Positions 35,107 through 43,964 of a stretch of 46,833 bases of DNA are shown piece by piece (within the stretch, counting starts at the first letter, position 1; each line of letters starts with the position of its first letter). Source of the stretch: an uncultured Chthonomonas sp. (GTDB lineage: Bacteria > Armatimonadota > Chthonomonadetes > Chthonomonadales > Chthonomonadaceae); contig CAIONQ010000178.1 in assembly GCA_903859705.1 (NCBI GenBank), positions 1-46,833 on the forward strand, in the 5' to 3' direction. Made by a program: the position numbers and the translations under genes. The notes under the pieces are model-generated. The model was not told the DNA's origin and did not search any database. It saw only the letters and a list, made by a program, of their open reading frames with translations.

Positions 35107-36561
35107 TCAGTTTGCCATTTTAAATGCGTATATATCGGCATCGCTCATAACAAACCGAAGCTTCACTGACTGTCCCTTCAGCTCTTTAAGGCCTTTGCCG
35201 CCTTTCCATACAATCTCGCGCTCCAGATCATCACCAAACAACACCGGGCTGTTTGCCAGTGTGTGGCCAGCTACAGGACGATCCTGAGCATCCAGTAGTT
35301 CAACTTGTATATTTCCTGGTGCAGACGTAGCCATATTAAGTAGCAACCTATCGCCCGTTACTTTTATTGGGCGCGTAGTAAACTCTCCGCCAGTACGTGA
35401 TGCGTGTACAGATGCAAATCCATATTTTCGCACCACAAGCCGCTGCAGTGAATTATCTGGCCACTGATAATGGCGGCTGATGTACATACTGAATGCATCC
35501 GGATCCCCGGGTGCAGATACAAAGCCAGCAGCAGGCATGTTGCTGCGCTGTGTCCAGTTATGAGGATCCAACCCGGGGCGTACCCAGGCTTCCAGGTTTG
35601 GGCGGTACCAGTGCAAGCCATCCCTGCTGGACATCATTACTGCATCGGAAACGCCCGGATCGCGGTAACCCTCGAGCCGAGTTCGTTCTGGCACAAAACG
35701 CTTAGGGAAAGAAAGGAGCTGATCTTCTGCACCCGGCACGGGCCGAGTAGCATTGGTATAGAACTGCTCCATGGGTGTACCGGAATCGTACTTGTTCGGA
35801 AGCGGCTTTGACCAATGAATAAAGTCGTCTGAGGTGCACACTTGAACTGCCCTTACGCTGGAGTTGCTATCCCAGTAGCGTGAGTAACAGCGGTACTTGC
35901 CAAGTACAGGATCAAAAAATGCTGTGTTCAGTGAATCGAATGCACCATCAGTAATAACCGGCTGCTGCTGCATTTTTGCCCAATGAATTCCATCGGCAGA
36001 TTGAAAGGCATAAAGCTTGCTATTGATGCCTGCCAGTGCCTTGTAACGTGCTTCCGGCTTTGCCGCAGGGTTTGCATCCAGAAACGGTCCAAAGTTGTGC
36101 GCTTCCACACCAACCCAAATTATGTTGTTCTGTTTAGAGCCATCAAAGGCATATAAACCCAGATTCGGCCGATCAAAATGAACACCATCCGAGCTCTCTG
36201 CCAGGCAGGTAACCTGCTTGCTATCCGAGTCTTCCGGGCAAAAACCACGGTAATACAGGCGGATTTTGGCTCCATCCTGAATAGCCGTGTAGTAAGCACT
36301 GGAAGGTCCTTCCCAGGGCTTATCGGTTATGAGTACTACCTCACGCCTTTCGGGCTGGGTGTACTGAATGTTTACGTTGCGCTTCTGTGATATCAGATAT
36401 GTATCGGTGAACATTTCAACATGTCCACCTGTATCGAAGCCCTGCGCGGATGCATGTGTTCCCACAAGAAACAAAAAGGCAGCGATCGGGGCTGCCGATT
36501 TATTCTGGCAGAATTCCGATGCTGCCTGAGACAACCTGTTGATCCAACAAAAGTCTGGCAT
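35107..36561 (-). CDS. secreted five-bladed beta-propeller protein, glycosidase-like
   Basis: A 484-residue protein with a signal segment (about 22-38, cleavage near ASA/Q). Several blades share W/F-S-x-DG-x-HW-like turns typical of GH43/GH32-like propellers: CLAESSDGVHFDRPNLGLY, AFQSADGIHWAKM, CTSDDFIHWSKPL and MMSSRDGLHWYRPN. The first strand, FTDTYLISQKRNVNIQYTQP, matches a group of planctomycete and armatimonadetal hypothetical glycosyl hydrolases. The C-terminal about 110 residues form a beta-sandwich-like domain. I start at ATG 36561, with GGAG eight bases upstream; a longer frame begins at 36597. L-rhamnose isomerase ends 61 bases upstream and the barrel protein begins 46 bases downstream. 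Activity unknown. Confidence 0.78.
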   Translation of the reverse strand: MPDFCWINRLSQAASEFCQNKSAAPIAAFLFLVGTHASAQGFDTGGHVEMFTDTYLISQKRNVNIQYTQPERREVVLITDKPWEGPSSAYYTAIQDGAKIRLYYRGFCPEDSDSKQVTCLAESSDGVHFDRPNLGLYAFDGSKQNNIIWVGVEAHNFGPFLDANPAAKPEARYKALAGINSKLYAFQSADGIHWAKMQQQPVITDGAFDSLNTAFFDPVLGKYRCYSRYWDSNSSVRAVQVCTSDDFIHWSKPLPNKYDSGTPMEQFYTNATRPVPGAEDQLLSFPKRFVPERTRLEGYRDPGVSDAVMMSSRDGLHWYRPNLEAWVRPGLDPHNWTQRSNMPAAGFVSAPGDPDAFSMYISRHYQWPDNSLQRLVVRKYGFASVHASRTGGEFTTRPIKVTGDRLLLNMATSAPGNIQVELLDAQDRPVAGHTLANSPVLFGDDLEREIVWKGGKGLKELKGQSVKLRFVMSDADIYAFKMAN

Positions 36562-36622
36562 GCGTAAGCTCCGGTGGTTGGGCAGCATCCCGCCCAACCA
36601 CGCAATTAAGATCTAATCAAGA

Positions 36623-37885
36623 TCAGCGTTTGAACAGGACGTCTGTTTCGTACTGGCGAATGGTCTTCAACCAGGCGTCCCCAACGGGCACGCCTTTCTG
36701 CTCGCAGTAGTAATCCCATACAGCTGCCCATGGAAGAGACTTTTGCTCCTCCAGTAACACCAGCCTTGTTGTGTAATCGCCAGCAATTTCGGCTGCCTTC
36801 AGCGTGTTGGCAGGCTCGAGCAGAGCCAGCAGAAGCGCCTTAATCATATTGCGTGTGCCAATTACCCATGCAGCAACGCGATTTATCTGAGCATCAAAGA
36901 AATCAAGCCCAATGTGAATGTTATCAACACGGCCTGTGCGGATAATCTCGAGTGCTATGTTCTGCAGATCTTCAGTGAAGGTAACCACGTGGTCACTATC
37001 CCAGCGCACACCGCGGCTAACATGAAGCAAGATCTCGGGAACATACAGCATTACCGACGAAATTTTGTCTGCAATAGACTCCGTGGGATGGAAGTGTCCG
37101 GCATCCAGGCAAAGCAACTTGTTGCGCGTGATGGCGTACCCAAGGTAGTACTCATGCGAGCCAACCACGTAGCTCTCGCTACCGATTCCAAAAAGCTTGG
37201 GTTCCACAGCATCGATATTAAGTGCAGGATCGATAGGAGCAGAGAAGATCTCATCAAGCGATTCTGTCATTCGGATGCGAGGTGCCGTGCGATCTGCAGG
37301 CGTATCTTTGTACCCATCTGGCATCCAGAAGTTAGTTACTGCGGGTGTGTTGAGAGCGCTGCCAAATGCCGCACCAATTTCACGGCATCGCTTGCCATGC
37401 TCGATCCAGAAGTCTCTGATGCCCTTATCGGCATTAGCAAGTGTAAAGCCATCCTCAGCTTTAGCGTGCGCGAAGTAGCTGGGATTGAAGTCTACGCCGT
37501 GGTTTCCAGCTTTGGCCCATTCAATCCAGCCCTGGAAGTGCTCAGGCGTAATCTCATCCCGATCTATCTTCTTGCCACCAAACTCGCCATAAAGTGCATG
37601 AAGGTTCAATCGGTGACTGCCAGGGATCAGGGAATATGCAACATCTAGATCCGAGCGCAGTTGATCAGGCGTGGTAGCCTTGCCTGGATAGTTGCCAGTT
37701 ACGGCTAAGCCGCCACCAAGATCACCACCAGCCCCCTCAAACCCACCGATGTCATCACCCTGCCAGCAGTGGAGGGAAATTGGTATCTGGGAGATGAGTC
37801 TCAGGGCGTCGTCGGTATCTACACCAAGTGCTGCAAACCGCTCCTTCGCTGCTGCGTAAGCCGCCTCAATCCTATCACTCGCCAT
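36623..37885 (-). CDS. rhaA: L-rhamnose isomerase
   Basis: A 420-residue cytoplasmic enzyme that converts L-rhamnose to L-rhamnulose, the first step of rhamnose use. Length matches the E. coli enzyme (about 419). Recognisable blocks are [17 protein letters not shown] near residues 29-45, [46 protein letters not shown] (metal ligands expected in this TIM barrel) and [11 protein letters not shown] 37885 has GAGG eight bases upstream; an upstream extension of 49 codons has no similarity. The kinase and aldolase (RhaB, RhaD) are not in the window. Two exported glycan-type proteins follow on the same strand, suggesting an operon that releases and uses rhamnose or a similar sugar. Confidence 0.92.
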   Translation of the reverse strand: MASDRIEAAYAAAKERFAALGVDTDDALRLISQIPISLHCWQGDDIGGFEGAGGDLGGGLAVTGNYPGKATTPDQLRSDLDVAYSLIPGSHRLNLHALYGEFGGKKIDRDEITPEHFQGWIEWAKAGNHGVDFNPSYFAHAKAEDGFTLANADKGIRDFWIEHGKRCREIGAAFGSALNTPAVTNFWMPDGYKDTPADRTAPRIRMTESLDEIFSAPIDPALNIDAVEPKLFGIGSESYVVGSHEYYLGYAITRNKLLCLDAGHFHPTESIADKISSVMLYVPEILLHVSRGVRWDSDHVVTFTEDLQNIALEIIRTGRVDNIHIGLDFFDAQINRVAAWVIGTRNMIKALLLALLEPANTLKAAEIAGDYTTRLVLLEEQKSLPWAAVWDYYCEQKGVPVGDAWLKTIRQYETDVLFKR

Positions 37886-37967
37886 TCTTGTATCCTCTTC
37901 TTCATTCGCAGGCGGCACCGCGCCGCGAGTATTCAGCGTCTGCTGCCCTCGGCATGCGCCGAAACGC

Positions 37968-37995
37968 AATCGAGCCGCATTACTGCGGCTCGATT
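37968..37995. terminator. hairpin between the acetyltransferase and rhaA
   Basis: Perfect 12-base arms, AATCGAGCCGCA (37968-37979) and its complement (37984-37995), with a 4-base loop. It lies about 100 bases after the acetyltransferase stop and 80 bases before the rhaA start on the same strand. There is no T-tract, so it could be a weak terminator or a leader structure for rhaA. Confidence 0.5.
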
Positions 37996-38093
37996 CTCCA
38001 ACGCACGGCAGAATACCTGCGATTGGCGGCACATATTACGTTCATGGATGTCAGCCACTGGGTACCATCGATGTTACGAGTTTGCCCGGAAAC

Positions 38094-39104
38094 TTAAGAC
38101 AACTGATACACGATGCTCGTTTTTCTGGGTTTGAAACCAACGGAAGCGTATAACTCATTTGCACCAAGTGGGTTTTCAGAGTCTACAGAGAGTTCGGCAG
38201 TGTTCATACCAGCCTGCTTAATCACGCCAAGGCTGCTCAATAGCAGTGCTCGAGCCAACCCCTTACGCCGATACGCGCGCCGTACGCCAAGGGCACTCAC
38301 TTCGCCCTCTTTCTTACCGTGTTGCTCGTTGTATGCGGTGCGAATACGATTTACAGAGGATCCGGCGGGTACGTGAGTACCATCCTCTGATGTGGCATAG
38401 GCAAGCAGAATGAATCCTTTGAGCAGCTCGTGCGAACGAATCCAGTGTGCGGTTTGTTCAAGGGTGAAATCGATGGGATTAAAGTGATCCTGAAATGACT
38501 CAATCAGTGTGATGTGCAGATCCTTAACGTGAACGTCATCGTCTGGATTAACCGCCTCAATTTCGAATCCAGCGGGCGCGATTGCTGGTTCTATGGGCAT
38601 CGACGTGAGGTCTCGTTCCATGGTATGGAAATATCGCACAGGAAGGAACCCAGCTTCGGTGTATAACTGAACATAGTTCGTTTGATCGTCTCGGCATCCC
38701 GCCTGTATCTGCACCCTTGCCTGGTTTCTTGTTGCCCACTCGTGTGCATTTGCTACTGCATATTCCAGCAACGTAGCCTCCAAACGGCCCTTTCGGTATT
38801 CCGGCACTACAGAGATATCTGTAGAAATGTAAAAGGTATCTGTGCCGGGCATTGGCACAGTAGCAACTACGGCTATCAGCTGCCCGGCATCCCCTTCAAT
38901 TCCCAGTAAATTTCCTTCAAACTGAATGCCTGGTGTGCCTAATTGCCGCTCTATCTGATCTGCAGATTGCACCGATTCAAGCTTATCAATATCTTTGCAT
39001 AGTTGGGAATGATTACTTATTCTATTTGCATCTGCAGTGGTTAGCTGTACTATTCGGCGGCCCTTTAGTTCCAACGAATCACGAATTTCAGCGGTTGTAA
39101 ACAC
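38094..39104 (-). CDS. double-GNAT acetyltransferase
   Basis: A 336-residue cytoplasmic protein with two GNAT N-acetyltransferase domains. The N-terminal one (about 20-170) has ISTDISVVPEYRKGRLEATLL; the C-terminal one (about 180-336) carries the classic acetyl-CoA loop in VSALGVRRAYRRKGLARALL and the closing SENPLGANELYASVGFK. The tandem layout resembles mycothiol synthase and related acyltransferases, but nothing here indicates mycothiol. The start is GTG 39104 with AAGGGA eight bases upstream. It appears monocistronic, upstream of and on the same strand as rhaA but separated by 208 bases. Acceptor substrate unknown. Confidence 0.85.
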   Translation of the reverse strand: MFTTAEIRDSLELKGRRIVQLTTADANRISNHSQLCKDIDKLESVQSADQIERQLGTPGIQFEGNLLGIEGDAGQLIAVVATVPMPGTDTFYISTDISVVPEYRKGRLEATLLEYAVANAHEWATRNQARVQIQAGCRDDQTNYVQLYTEAGFLPVRYFHTMERDLTSMPIEPAIAPAGFEIEAVNPDDDVHVKDLHITLIESFQDHFNPIDFTLEQTAHWIRSHELLKGFILLAYATSEDGTHVPAGSSVNRIRTAYNEQHGKKEGEVSALGVRRAYRRKGLARALLLSSLGVIKQAGMNTAELSVDSENPLGANELYASVGFKPRKTSIVYQLS

Positions 39105-39302
39105 GGTACAATTCCCTTCTCAATGTGTGCGTTATAGCAAGTGCCAGGTGAGAGCGTACACCCGTTTCAGGCAGTTATAGATACGCATAAAGTGGGCCAA
39201 CGTTTCACCCATAAAGCGTACAGACGATCAAAAATGGTTACCTAATTGCACTTGATGCAGGATTTGCCTGAGGTTCTGTGTATAATAGCCTGTTCCTGTT
39301 GA
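39105..39302. promoter_or_regulatory. divergent region with TATAAT for the prepilin gene
   Basis: No gene is seen. On the plus strand an exact TATAAT lies at 39281-39286, 178 bases before the prepilin ATG; a matching -35 is not clear (TTGATG at 39252 is too far, TTGCCT at 39264 too near). If used, transcription would begin about 39293 and include the structured leader that follows. The acetyltransferase promoter must also lie in this stretch on the minus strand. Confidence 0.4.
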
Positions 39303-39427
39303 GGCGGCCATCAAGGGATCACTTCCTGCAGCGGTACCGGTGCAAACCGAAAGTGCCAGCGAGGCAGTGCAGCACCACTCCACCCAGCGCTCGGACCGCG
39401 CTAATGCCGCCAGTGTGCCCCGGCACA
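39303..39427 (+). ncRNA. candidate structured leader RNA upstream of the prepilin gene
   Basis: A GC-rich stretch between TATAAT (39281) and the prepilin start (39464) folds by eye into a branched shape. A closing helix GGCGGC (39303-39308) pairs with GCCGCC (39406-39411). Inside are CGGT-GCAA-ACCG (39338-39349, a GNRA tetraloop), TGCC-AGCGA-GGCA (39354-39366) and AGCGC-TCGGACC-GCGCT (39386-39402). Another hairpin, TGTGC-CCCG-GCACA (39414-39427), lies just outside. I recognise no known riboswitch; it is not a GEMM or cobalamin element as far as I can see. It may be a cis-regulatory RNA, or simply a stable 5' leader. Confidence 0.4.
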
Positions 39428-39463
39428 CCGATCGTCAGACTGTCGATTCTGGAGAGAAACCCA

Positions 39464-40237
39464 ATGAAGTGTACAACAACGACGAAGTCCGAAACACGAG
39501 GCTTCACTCTAATTGAACTGCTTGTTGTTATAGCTATAATAGCTATCCTTGCTGCAATCCTGTTCCCGGTGTTTGCACAGGCAAGAGAGAAAGCCCGCCA
39601 GACTTCCTGTTTGTCTAACAATAAGCAACAGGGCCTTGCAACGCTTATGTACGTTCAGGATTACGACGAGACGTTTCCCATTGGTCTGTACTTTACGGTG
39701 GGTGCAACGGGTCCCTGCACAATGACTTCCTACCACGCAATCGTGCCTTATCAGAAGAACGCCCAGATGGAAGTTTGCCCATCAGACTCAATAAAGCTGA
39801 ATGTTCCGCTGGCGCTTACCAGGCTCGGCGCGCCAGCCGCGTGTTCTGTGGGTTCAGATCTTGCTCAAGTTAGCTATCAGCCAAACTACGTCGTAATACC
39901 GTTTGGCGCGCCGCCAACATTCCAGAACCCGAACGTCATATCACTTGCTGCCATACCGGTACCTGCAGCCACTTCCCTTTACTCTGATGCAACGGTTGCT
40001 GCCGGTGGTGCATACCCACTGCTCAGTGCCCCGATTCAGGGCCGCCACATGGGCAATGTAAATGCTTGTTTCTCTGATGGCCACGCAAAGGTTGTAAAGT
40101 GTAAGCCAGATACAGGCTCTGGTACCGTTCAGGCAACCTTCCAGGCGCTGGATGGTACTACTGCCAGGGGATTTGTAGTTACAGATTCTGGATTCTATCA
40201 GGGCATGTATTCCTTGTATGGTATTCCACAGCAGTAG
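39464..40237 (+). CDS. type II secretion/type IV pilin-like prepilin (DUF1559-like)
   Basis: A 257-residue prepilin-type protein. A short basic leader ends at Gly13, followed by F14-T-L-I-E18 and a hydrophobic helix ([19 protein letters not shown]); prepilin peptidase would cut after Gly13 and the Glu at +5 is present. The continuation [19 protein letters not shown] is the armatimonadetal signature. The C-terminus has G-R-H-x9-D-G-H ([15 protein letters not shown]), the H-X9-DG domain found in these proteins. ATG 39464 has GGAGAG seven bases upstream; upstream in-frame codons belong to the leader. Function is probably as a surface pseudopilin. It ends 20 bases before a strong terminator. Confidence 0.92.
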   Translation: MKCTTTTKSETRGFTLIELLVVIAIIAILAAILFPVFAQAREKARQTSCLSNNKQQGLATLMYVQDYDETFPIGLYFTVGATGPCTMTSYHAIVPYQKNAQMEVCPSDSIKLNVPLALTRLGAPAACSVGSDLAQVSYQPNYVVIPFGAPPTFQNPNVISLAAIPVPAATSLYSDATVAAGGAYPLLSAPIQGRHMGNVNACFSDGHAKVVKCKPDTGSGTVQATFQALDGTTARGFVVTDSGFYQGMYSLYGIPQQ

Positions 40238-40256
40238 ATTATTACAACGTGTTGTG

Positions 40257-40294
40257 AAAAATGCCCGGCCGCAACATCTGCAGCCGGGCATTTT
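40257..40294. terminator. bidirectional intrinsic terminator
   Basis: Arms 40257-40269 and 40283-40294, AAAATGCCCGGC and its complement, around a 13-nt loop. On the plus strand the stem runs into TTTTATG after the prepilin gene; on the minus strand into TTTTT after the convergent gene. Confidence 0.85.
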
Positions 40295-40319
40295 ATGTAA
40301 ATCCGCGATAGGAAAAAGC

Positions 40320-41174
40320 TTACTTTGGTGCGTCCGCAGGTTTTGCATCGCCCTCCTTGGACTGTGCCTCGGTTATGGTTTCGAGCAACACGTTCGTATG
40401 TAAAGATCCACCCAGCGCAGTACCTTCCCCAGCAGATGTTAGCTTAAACACTTTGCCATCTTCTGCGCTGACAATTGCAGTTAATTCACTCTTCATGTGT
40501 GTATCTTGAGGTGGACCACTACTGATATCGGAGGTAGCTTTCAGGCGTATGGAGTTCGGCGCTATTTTGCTTTCAAGCCCATCAAACTTTACAGTTTCCT
40601 TAACGGCTGTACCATTATCCGTAATCAGCAAAATGTTATCGGGTTTCCAGGTATCTCCCACTTTAACTGAAGCCTTAGGGTAAAGCGCTGCCTGCCCATG
40701 TAGAAGTTGCTTCATGGTGGATACAATCAGTGCAGAGTATGCAGCGGCACCACCATCAGAAATGATATCCACATGACCTTTTGCATCTCGCTTTATTATT
40801 AGGCGTGGAAGCTGGCTGATCAGGTCCTGAGTGCCGCCCTCATTGGTACCTTTCGCCTTAAGGAACTCCTGCTCCAGGGTAACCTGGCCATTTTCCGCAA
40901 TGTCTTTTACGGTTTCACGATACGTTAAGTCCAGTACCGTCTCCGCGTCGGCATTGCCTGTTTGAGGTCCGTTCATTTTCGTGGCGATGTGCAATCTGTA
41001 GTAGTCGTTAGTGCCAGCCTTAAACGATCGCTTTACAACAATTTTGTCTTTGGCGGTTTGTTCGGTTTGTGCGGCCGATTCCTGTGCCGCCGATGCGTGG
41101 CACAGTACTGCCATGAACCCCGCGGAACTGAGTACTATAATCGAAAAAATCCGTGCCCATCGCGCAGTAATCAT
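40320..41174 (-). CDS. secreted protein of unknown function
   Basis: A 284-residue exported protein; I do not recognise a named family. A signal peptide (about 9-28, cleavage near ASA/A) precedes a mature region that is mostly beta-strand, with alternating KIVVKRSFKAGTNDYYRLHI, AETVLDLTYRETVKDI and LTAIVSAEDGKVFKLTS patterns, and an Ala/Lys/Pro-rich end. The pattern of a repeated beta-domain with a KVGDTWKP segment resembles DUF6263-type lipid- or ligand-binding proteins, but this is a weak impression. ATG 41174 is chosen because AGAGG lies six bases before it; ATG 41180 overlaps that site and TTG 41192 includes it. Monocistronic between the prepilin terminator and a divergent ABC ATPase gene. 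Confidence 0.7.
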   Translation of the reverse strand: MITARWARIFSIIVLSSAGFMAVLCHASAAQESAAQTEQTAKDKIVVKRSFKAGTNDYYRLHIATKMNGPQTGNADAETVLDLTYRETVKDIAENGQVTLEQEFLKAKGTNEGGTQDLISQLPRLIIKRDAKGHVDIISDGGAAAYSALIVSTMKQLLHGQAALYPKASVKVGDTWKPDNILLITDNGTAVKETVKFDGLESKIAPNSIRLKATSDISSGPPQDTHMKSELTAIVSAEDGKVFKLTSAGEGTALGGSLHTNVLLETITEAQSKEGDAKPADAPK

Positions 41175-41435
41175 ATTCATCCTCTTATACAAGTGATTGT
41201 GTTGTGGCTAGCCTTTAAATATGGTAACTGTAATTTACCCCGGTTAGTTCCTCAAACCTAACCTACGGATTGGTATTTGTTTGGACAATGCGTGGATGGC
41301 TATTAAAGATTTAACGCTATACTGCGCGATTATCGCCGACATACGGTGATTTGGCATCAGAGATTTTGGAGGAAGTGGCTCAGAGTGGTAAACTATGCAG
41401 GATATTATCGCTGAATTGTAGTGGTCAGGAGCCAT

Positions 41436-42449
41436 ATGTCGATACCTACTGCTGCAGCTGGCGCAACTCCGTTGCTGCAAGTTCGCGGGTTGAAGAAACA
41501 GTTTAAGGTTACACGCCGCTCGGGTATGAAAGTAAGACACGAGCTGGTTAAGGCCGTAGATGGCGTAGACCTCACTATTTATTCCGGCGAAACCGTTGGG
41601 CTTGTTGGCGAAAGCGGATGCGGTAAGAGCACGGCAGGAAGGGCTATATTACGGCTTATTGAGCCAACTTCTGGTGAGATACTGCTGAACGGAGTAGATC
41701 TCCGTAGCCTGCGCGGGGAAGCTTTGCGCCAGGCTCGAAAAGACATTAACATCGTTTTTCAAGATCCGTTTGCGGCCCTGGATCCGCGAATGATGATCCG
41801 TGATATTGTTACCGAACCTCTGCTTGCACATGGCATGATTTCACGTAACGACGTTCCCGAACGCGCTAAGAAGCTTCTCGAAACTGTGGGTCTGAGGCCA
41901 GAGTTTGCCGCTCGTTACCCCCATGAATTCTCTGGTGGCCAGCGCCAACGCATTGGCATAGCTCGCGCCATCGCAACTAATCCGCGCTTAATCATCCTGG
42001 ACGAGCCCATTTCTGCGCTCGACATATCGATACGGGCGCAGATTTTGAACCTGCTGGAAGATCTGCAAGAAACCAATGGCCTTAGCTATCTGTTTATTGC
42101 CCATGACCTTTCAGTTGTAAGACATATCTGCGATCGAGTGGCAGTTATGTATCTCGGTGCGATTGTAGAAGAAGGCCCCTCAGACCTCGTGTTTACATCG
42201 CCGCGCCATCCATACACCCGGGCGTTGCTTGAAGCAATCCCGGCTGCAGATCCTGACATTCGCAAAGAGAGGAAGCTTCTGGAAGGCGACGTTCCATCGC
42301 CGCTAGATATTCCTTCTGGCTGCCGATTTCGCAAACGTTGCCCCCTGGCCGCAGCAATTTGCGAGTCAGAATCTCCCGCTTTACTTGCAGCCGTGGACGG
42401 CCACAGAGCTGCCTGCCATTTTGCCCTGGATAGCGCCAACTCACGCTGA
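41436..42449 (+). CDS. oligopeptide/dipeptide-type ABC transporter ATP-binding protein (OppF/DppF-like)
   Basis: A 337-residue cytoplasmic ATPase of the peptide/nickel importer class. Walker A is G58-E-S-G-C-G-K-S-T66, the Q-loop FQDPFAAL lies at 108-115, the signature FSGGQRQR at 165-172, and Walker B LIILDEP at 185-191. The C-terminal extension typical of OppD/OppF includes the cysteines of SGCRFRKRCP and AAICE, which in this family often hold an iron-sulfur cluster. ATG 41436 has AGGAG four bases upstream. No permease, second ATPase or binding protein is next to it; the next gene is an unrelated flavoprotein 41 bases downstream. It must act with partners encoded elsewhere. Confidence 0.9.
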   Translation: MSIPTAAAGATPLLQVRGLKKQFKVTRRSGMKVRHELVKAVDGVDLTIYSGETVGLVGESGCGKSTAGRAILRLIEPTSGEILLNGVDLRSLRGEALRQARKDINIVFQDPFAALDPRMMIRDIVTEPLLAHGMISRNDVPERAKKLLETVGLRPEFAARYPHEFSGGQRQRIGIARAIATNPRLIILDEPISALDISIRAQILNLLEDLQETNGLSYLFIAHDLSVVRHICDRVAVMYLGAIVEEGPSDLVFTSPRHPYTRALLEAIPAADPDIRKERKLLEGDVPSPLDIPSGCRFRKRCPLAAAICESESPALLAAVDGHRAACHFALDSANSR

Positions 42450-42490
42450 CATCGCTGCAAACACCCGCTGCACCACAGCCCACCCATTTT

Positions 42491-43768
42491 ATGGATATAC
42501 TCACAAAATCACTTGCTGGCATAGTTGGCAGCACACATGTTATGGATTGCCCTCCAGATGCCTTACCGGCCAGCTGGAAGGGCTGTATCTGTGTTACAGC
42601 TTCTCCCAGCGACACTGTAGAAATTCAAGAGATTGTGCGGTTGCTTGAGCACGACTATGCCGGTTCTGGCATTATTCCGGTAGGTGCTGGCCTACAGCTT
42701 GCTGCCGGTTACCCGCCGCCAGCGGATAGGCCGCTGGTACTGCTGAGCCTGCATAGGATGAACCGCATCACAGATCATCAACCTGATGATATGACCGTTA
42801 CTGCTGAACCCGGCGTAACGTTTGCCCAATGCGATGCAGCCATTGCAACATCACGCCAGATGCTTGGCATTGATGTACCACGCCCTGAACGCGCCACACT
42901 GGGTGGTTCTGTTGCTGTAGCCAGCCACGGGTTACGCAGAGTAAGATATGGCGCGGTACGAGATACTCTTATAGGACTTAAAGCGGTAATGCAGGCTGGT
43001 ACAGAGATCAAAGGAGGAGGCAAAGTTGTTAAGAACGTTGCCGGTTACGACCTCTGCAAACTCTTCACCGGTTCCTACGGTAGCCTTGGCGTACTCACCG
43101 AAGTCACATTCCGAGTGCACCCATGCCCTGAAGTGAGAAGAACACTCGCATGGCATGTCCCAGATGCTGCCACAGCAGCACGCGTGGGCCTGGAGCTGCA
43201 CCACGCAAGGCTAGCACACACAATGCTGTTTGTGCATGGCAACGGTACAGATGGGTACCGCCTTATTATAGGTTTCGACGGAATTGAAAAGCGCGTAAAC
43301 TGGCAAGAGGCACAGGCAACCTCGATTGCTGCTACAGCTGGCCTTAACGATGGCCCAGAAGTAATCAATACTGAGGCGCTGCTTAAATTCCAGAACGCAC
43401 CGGCAGACGTGCTGGAAAATGCACAGGCTGCCGCCAGGATTTCTGGTTTGGTTACCGCGTTACCATCCATGCTCCAGCGCTTGCAGGTAGCGAACCCTTC
43501 GCTGCTGAGCGCAGATATTTCTACGGGTCTTGTACAGATTGCGCTGGATACAAACAGCCATGCAGGTACTCAGTTGGTGATGAATACATTAACAGCTGTT
43601 GGCCCGGAAGCAAATTTAACATGGCATCACCTCGAATGTCCGGAAACACTCGCAGCACTTCCACGCTGGGGAGTACAGGGCCCACCCCTGCGCTTGCACC
43701 GCGGAATTAAGGCTTCATTGGACACATCGAACCTCTTCAGCCCAAACCGGTTTCCGGGTAAGGCCTGA
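42491..43768 (+). CDS. FAD-binding oxidoreductase, GlcE-like (glycolate oxidase subunit)
   Basis: A 425-residue PCMH-type flavoprotein. The FAD-binding domain has the blocks ITDHQPDDMTVTAEPGVTFAQ (about 95-115), PRPERATLGGSVAVASHGLRRVRYGAVRD (about 132-160) and GGKVVKNVAGYDLCKLFTGSYGSLG (about 175-200), all typical of GlcE. The C-terminus LFSPNRFPG is the family ending. GlcE normally works with the flavoprotein GlcD and the iron-sulfur protein GlcF to oxidise glycolate at the membrane; neither is in the window. It begins 41 bases after the ABC ATPase gene and ends before a hairpin at 43772-43794. No clear ribosome binding site precedes ATG 42491, but the family N-terminus supports it. Confidence 0.85.
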   Translation: MDILTKSLAGIVGSTHVMDCPPDALPASWKGCICVTASPSDTVEIQEIVRLLEHDYAGSGIIPVGAGLQLAAGYPPPADRPLVLLSLHRMNRITDHQPDDMTVTAEPGVTFAQCDAAIATSRQMLGIDVPRPERATLGGSVAVASHGLRRVRYGAVRDTLIGLKAVMQAGTEIKGGGKVVKNVAGYDLCKLFTGSYGSLGVLTEVTFRVHPCPEVRRTLAWHVPDAATAARVGLELHHARLAHTMLFVHGNGTDGYRLIIGFDGIEKRVNWQEAQATSIAATAGLNDGPEVINTEALLKFQNAPADVLENAQAAARISGLVTALPSMLQRLQVANPSLLSADISTGLVQIALDTNSHAGTQLVMNTLTAVGPEANLTWHHLECPETLAALPRWGVQGPPLRLHRGIKASLDTSNLFSPNRFPGKA

Positions 43769-43771
43769 ACA

Positions 43772-43794
43772 GGCCGGCAATGTTTTGGCCGGCC
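43772..43794. terminator. GC-rich hairpin after the GlcE-like gene
   Basis: Seven-base arms GGCCGGC (43772-43778) and GCCGGCC (43788-43794) with a 9-nt T-rich loop, four bases after the stop at 43768. No T-tract follows on the plus strand, so it may be a weak or factor-assisted terminator. Confidence 0.5.
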
Positions 43795-43964
43795 CTCACT
43801 CACCCTGCAGTTGCCGCGAAGATGTGGCCTGTTAGTTTTACCAGCGCAAAACTGCTGGTTTAGGCGCACGGCTGCCCAGGCCGGTGGTATTAGTGCGCCT
43901 TTTCACTATGTACTCCAGAAGAGTACAGATTGTATCGATTGATCAGGAAGGACATAAAGAGCTA

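Noticed and set aside
37886-38032. Forty-nine-codon N-terminal extension of rhaA
   Set aside because: Low-similarity sequence that contains the hairpin region; ATG 37885 has a ribosome binding site and the usual RhaA length.
38094-39104. Naming the double-GNAT protein mycothiol synthase
   Set aside because: Only the tandem-GNAT layout fits; no other mycothiol genes are visible and the lineage is not actinobacterial, so only the fold is called.
39303-39427. Known riboswitch (GEMM or cobalamin) in the prepilin leader
   Set aside because: The GGTGCAAACC segment recalls parts of these elements, but the required conserved core elements are not present.
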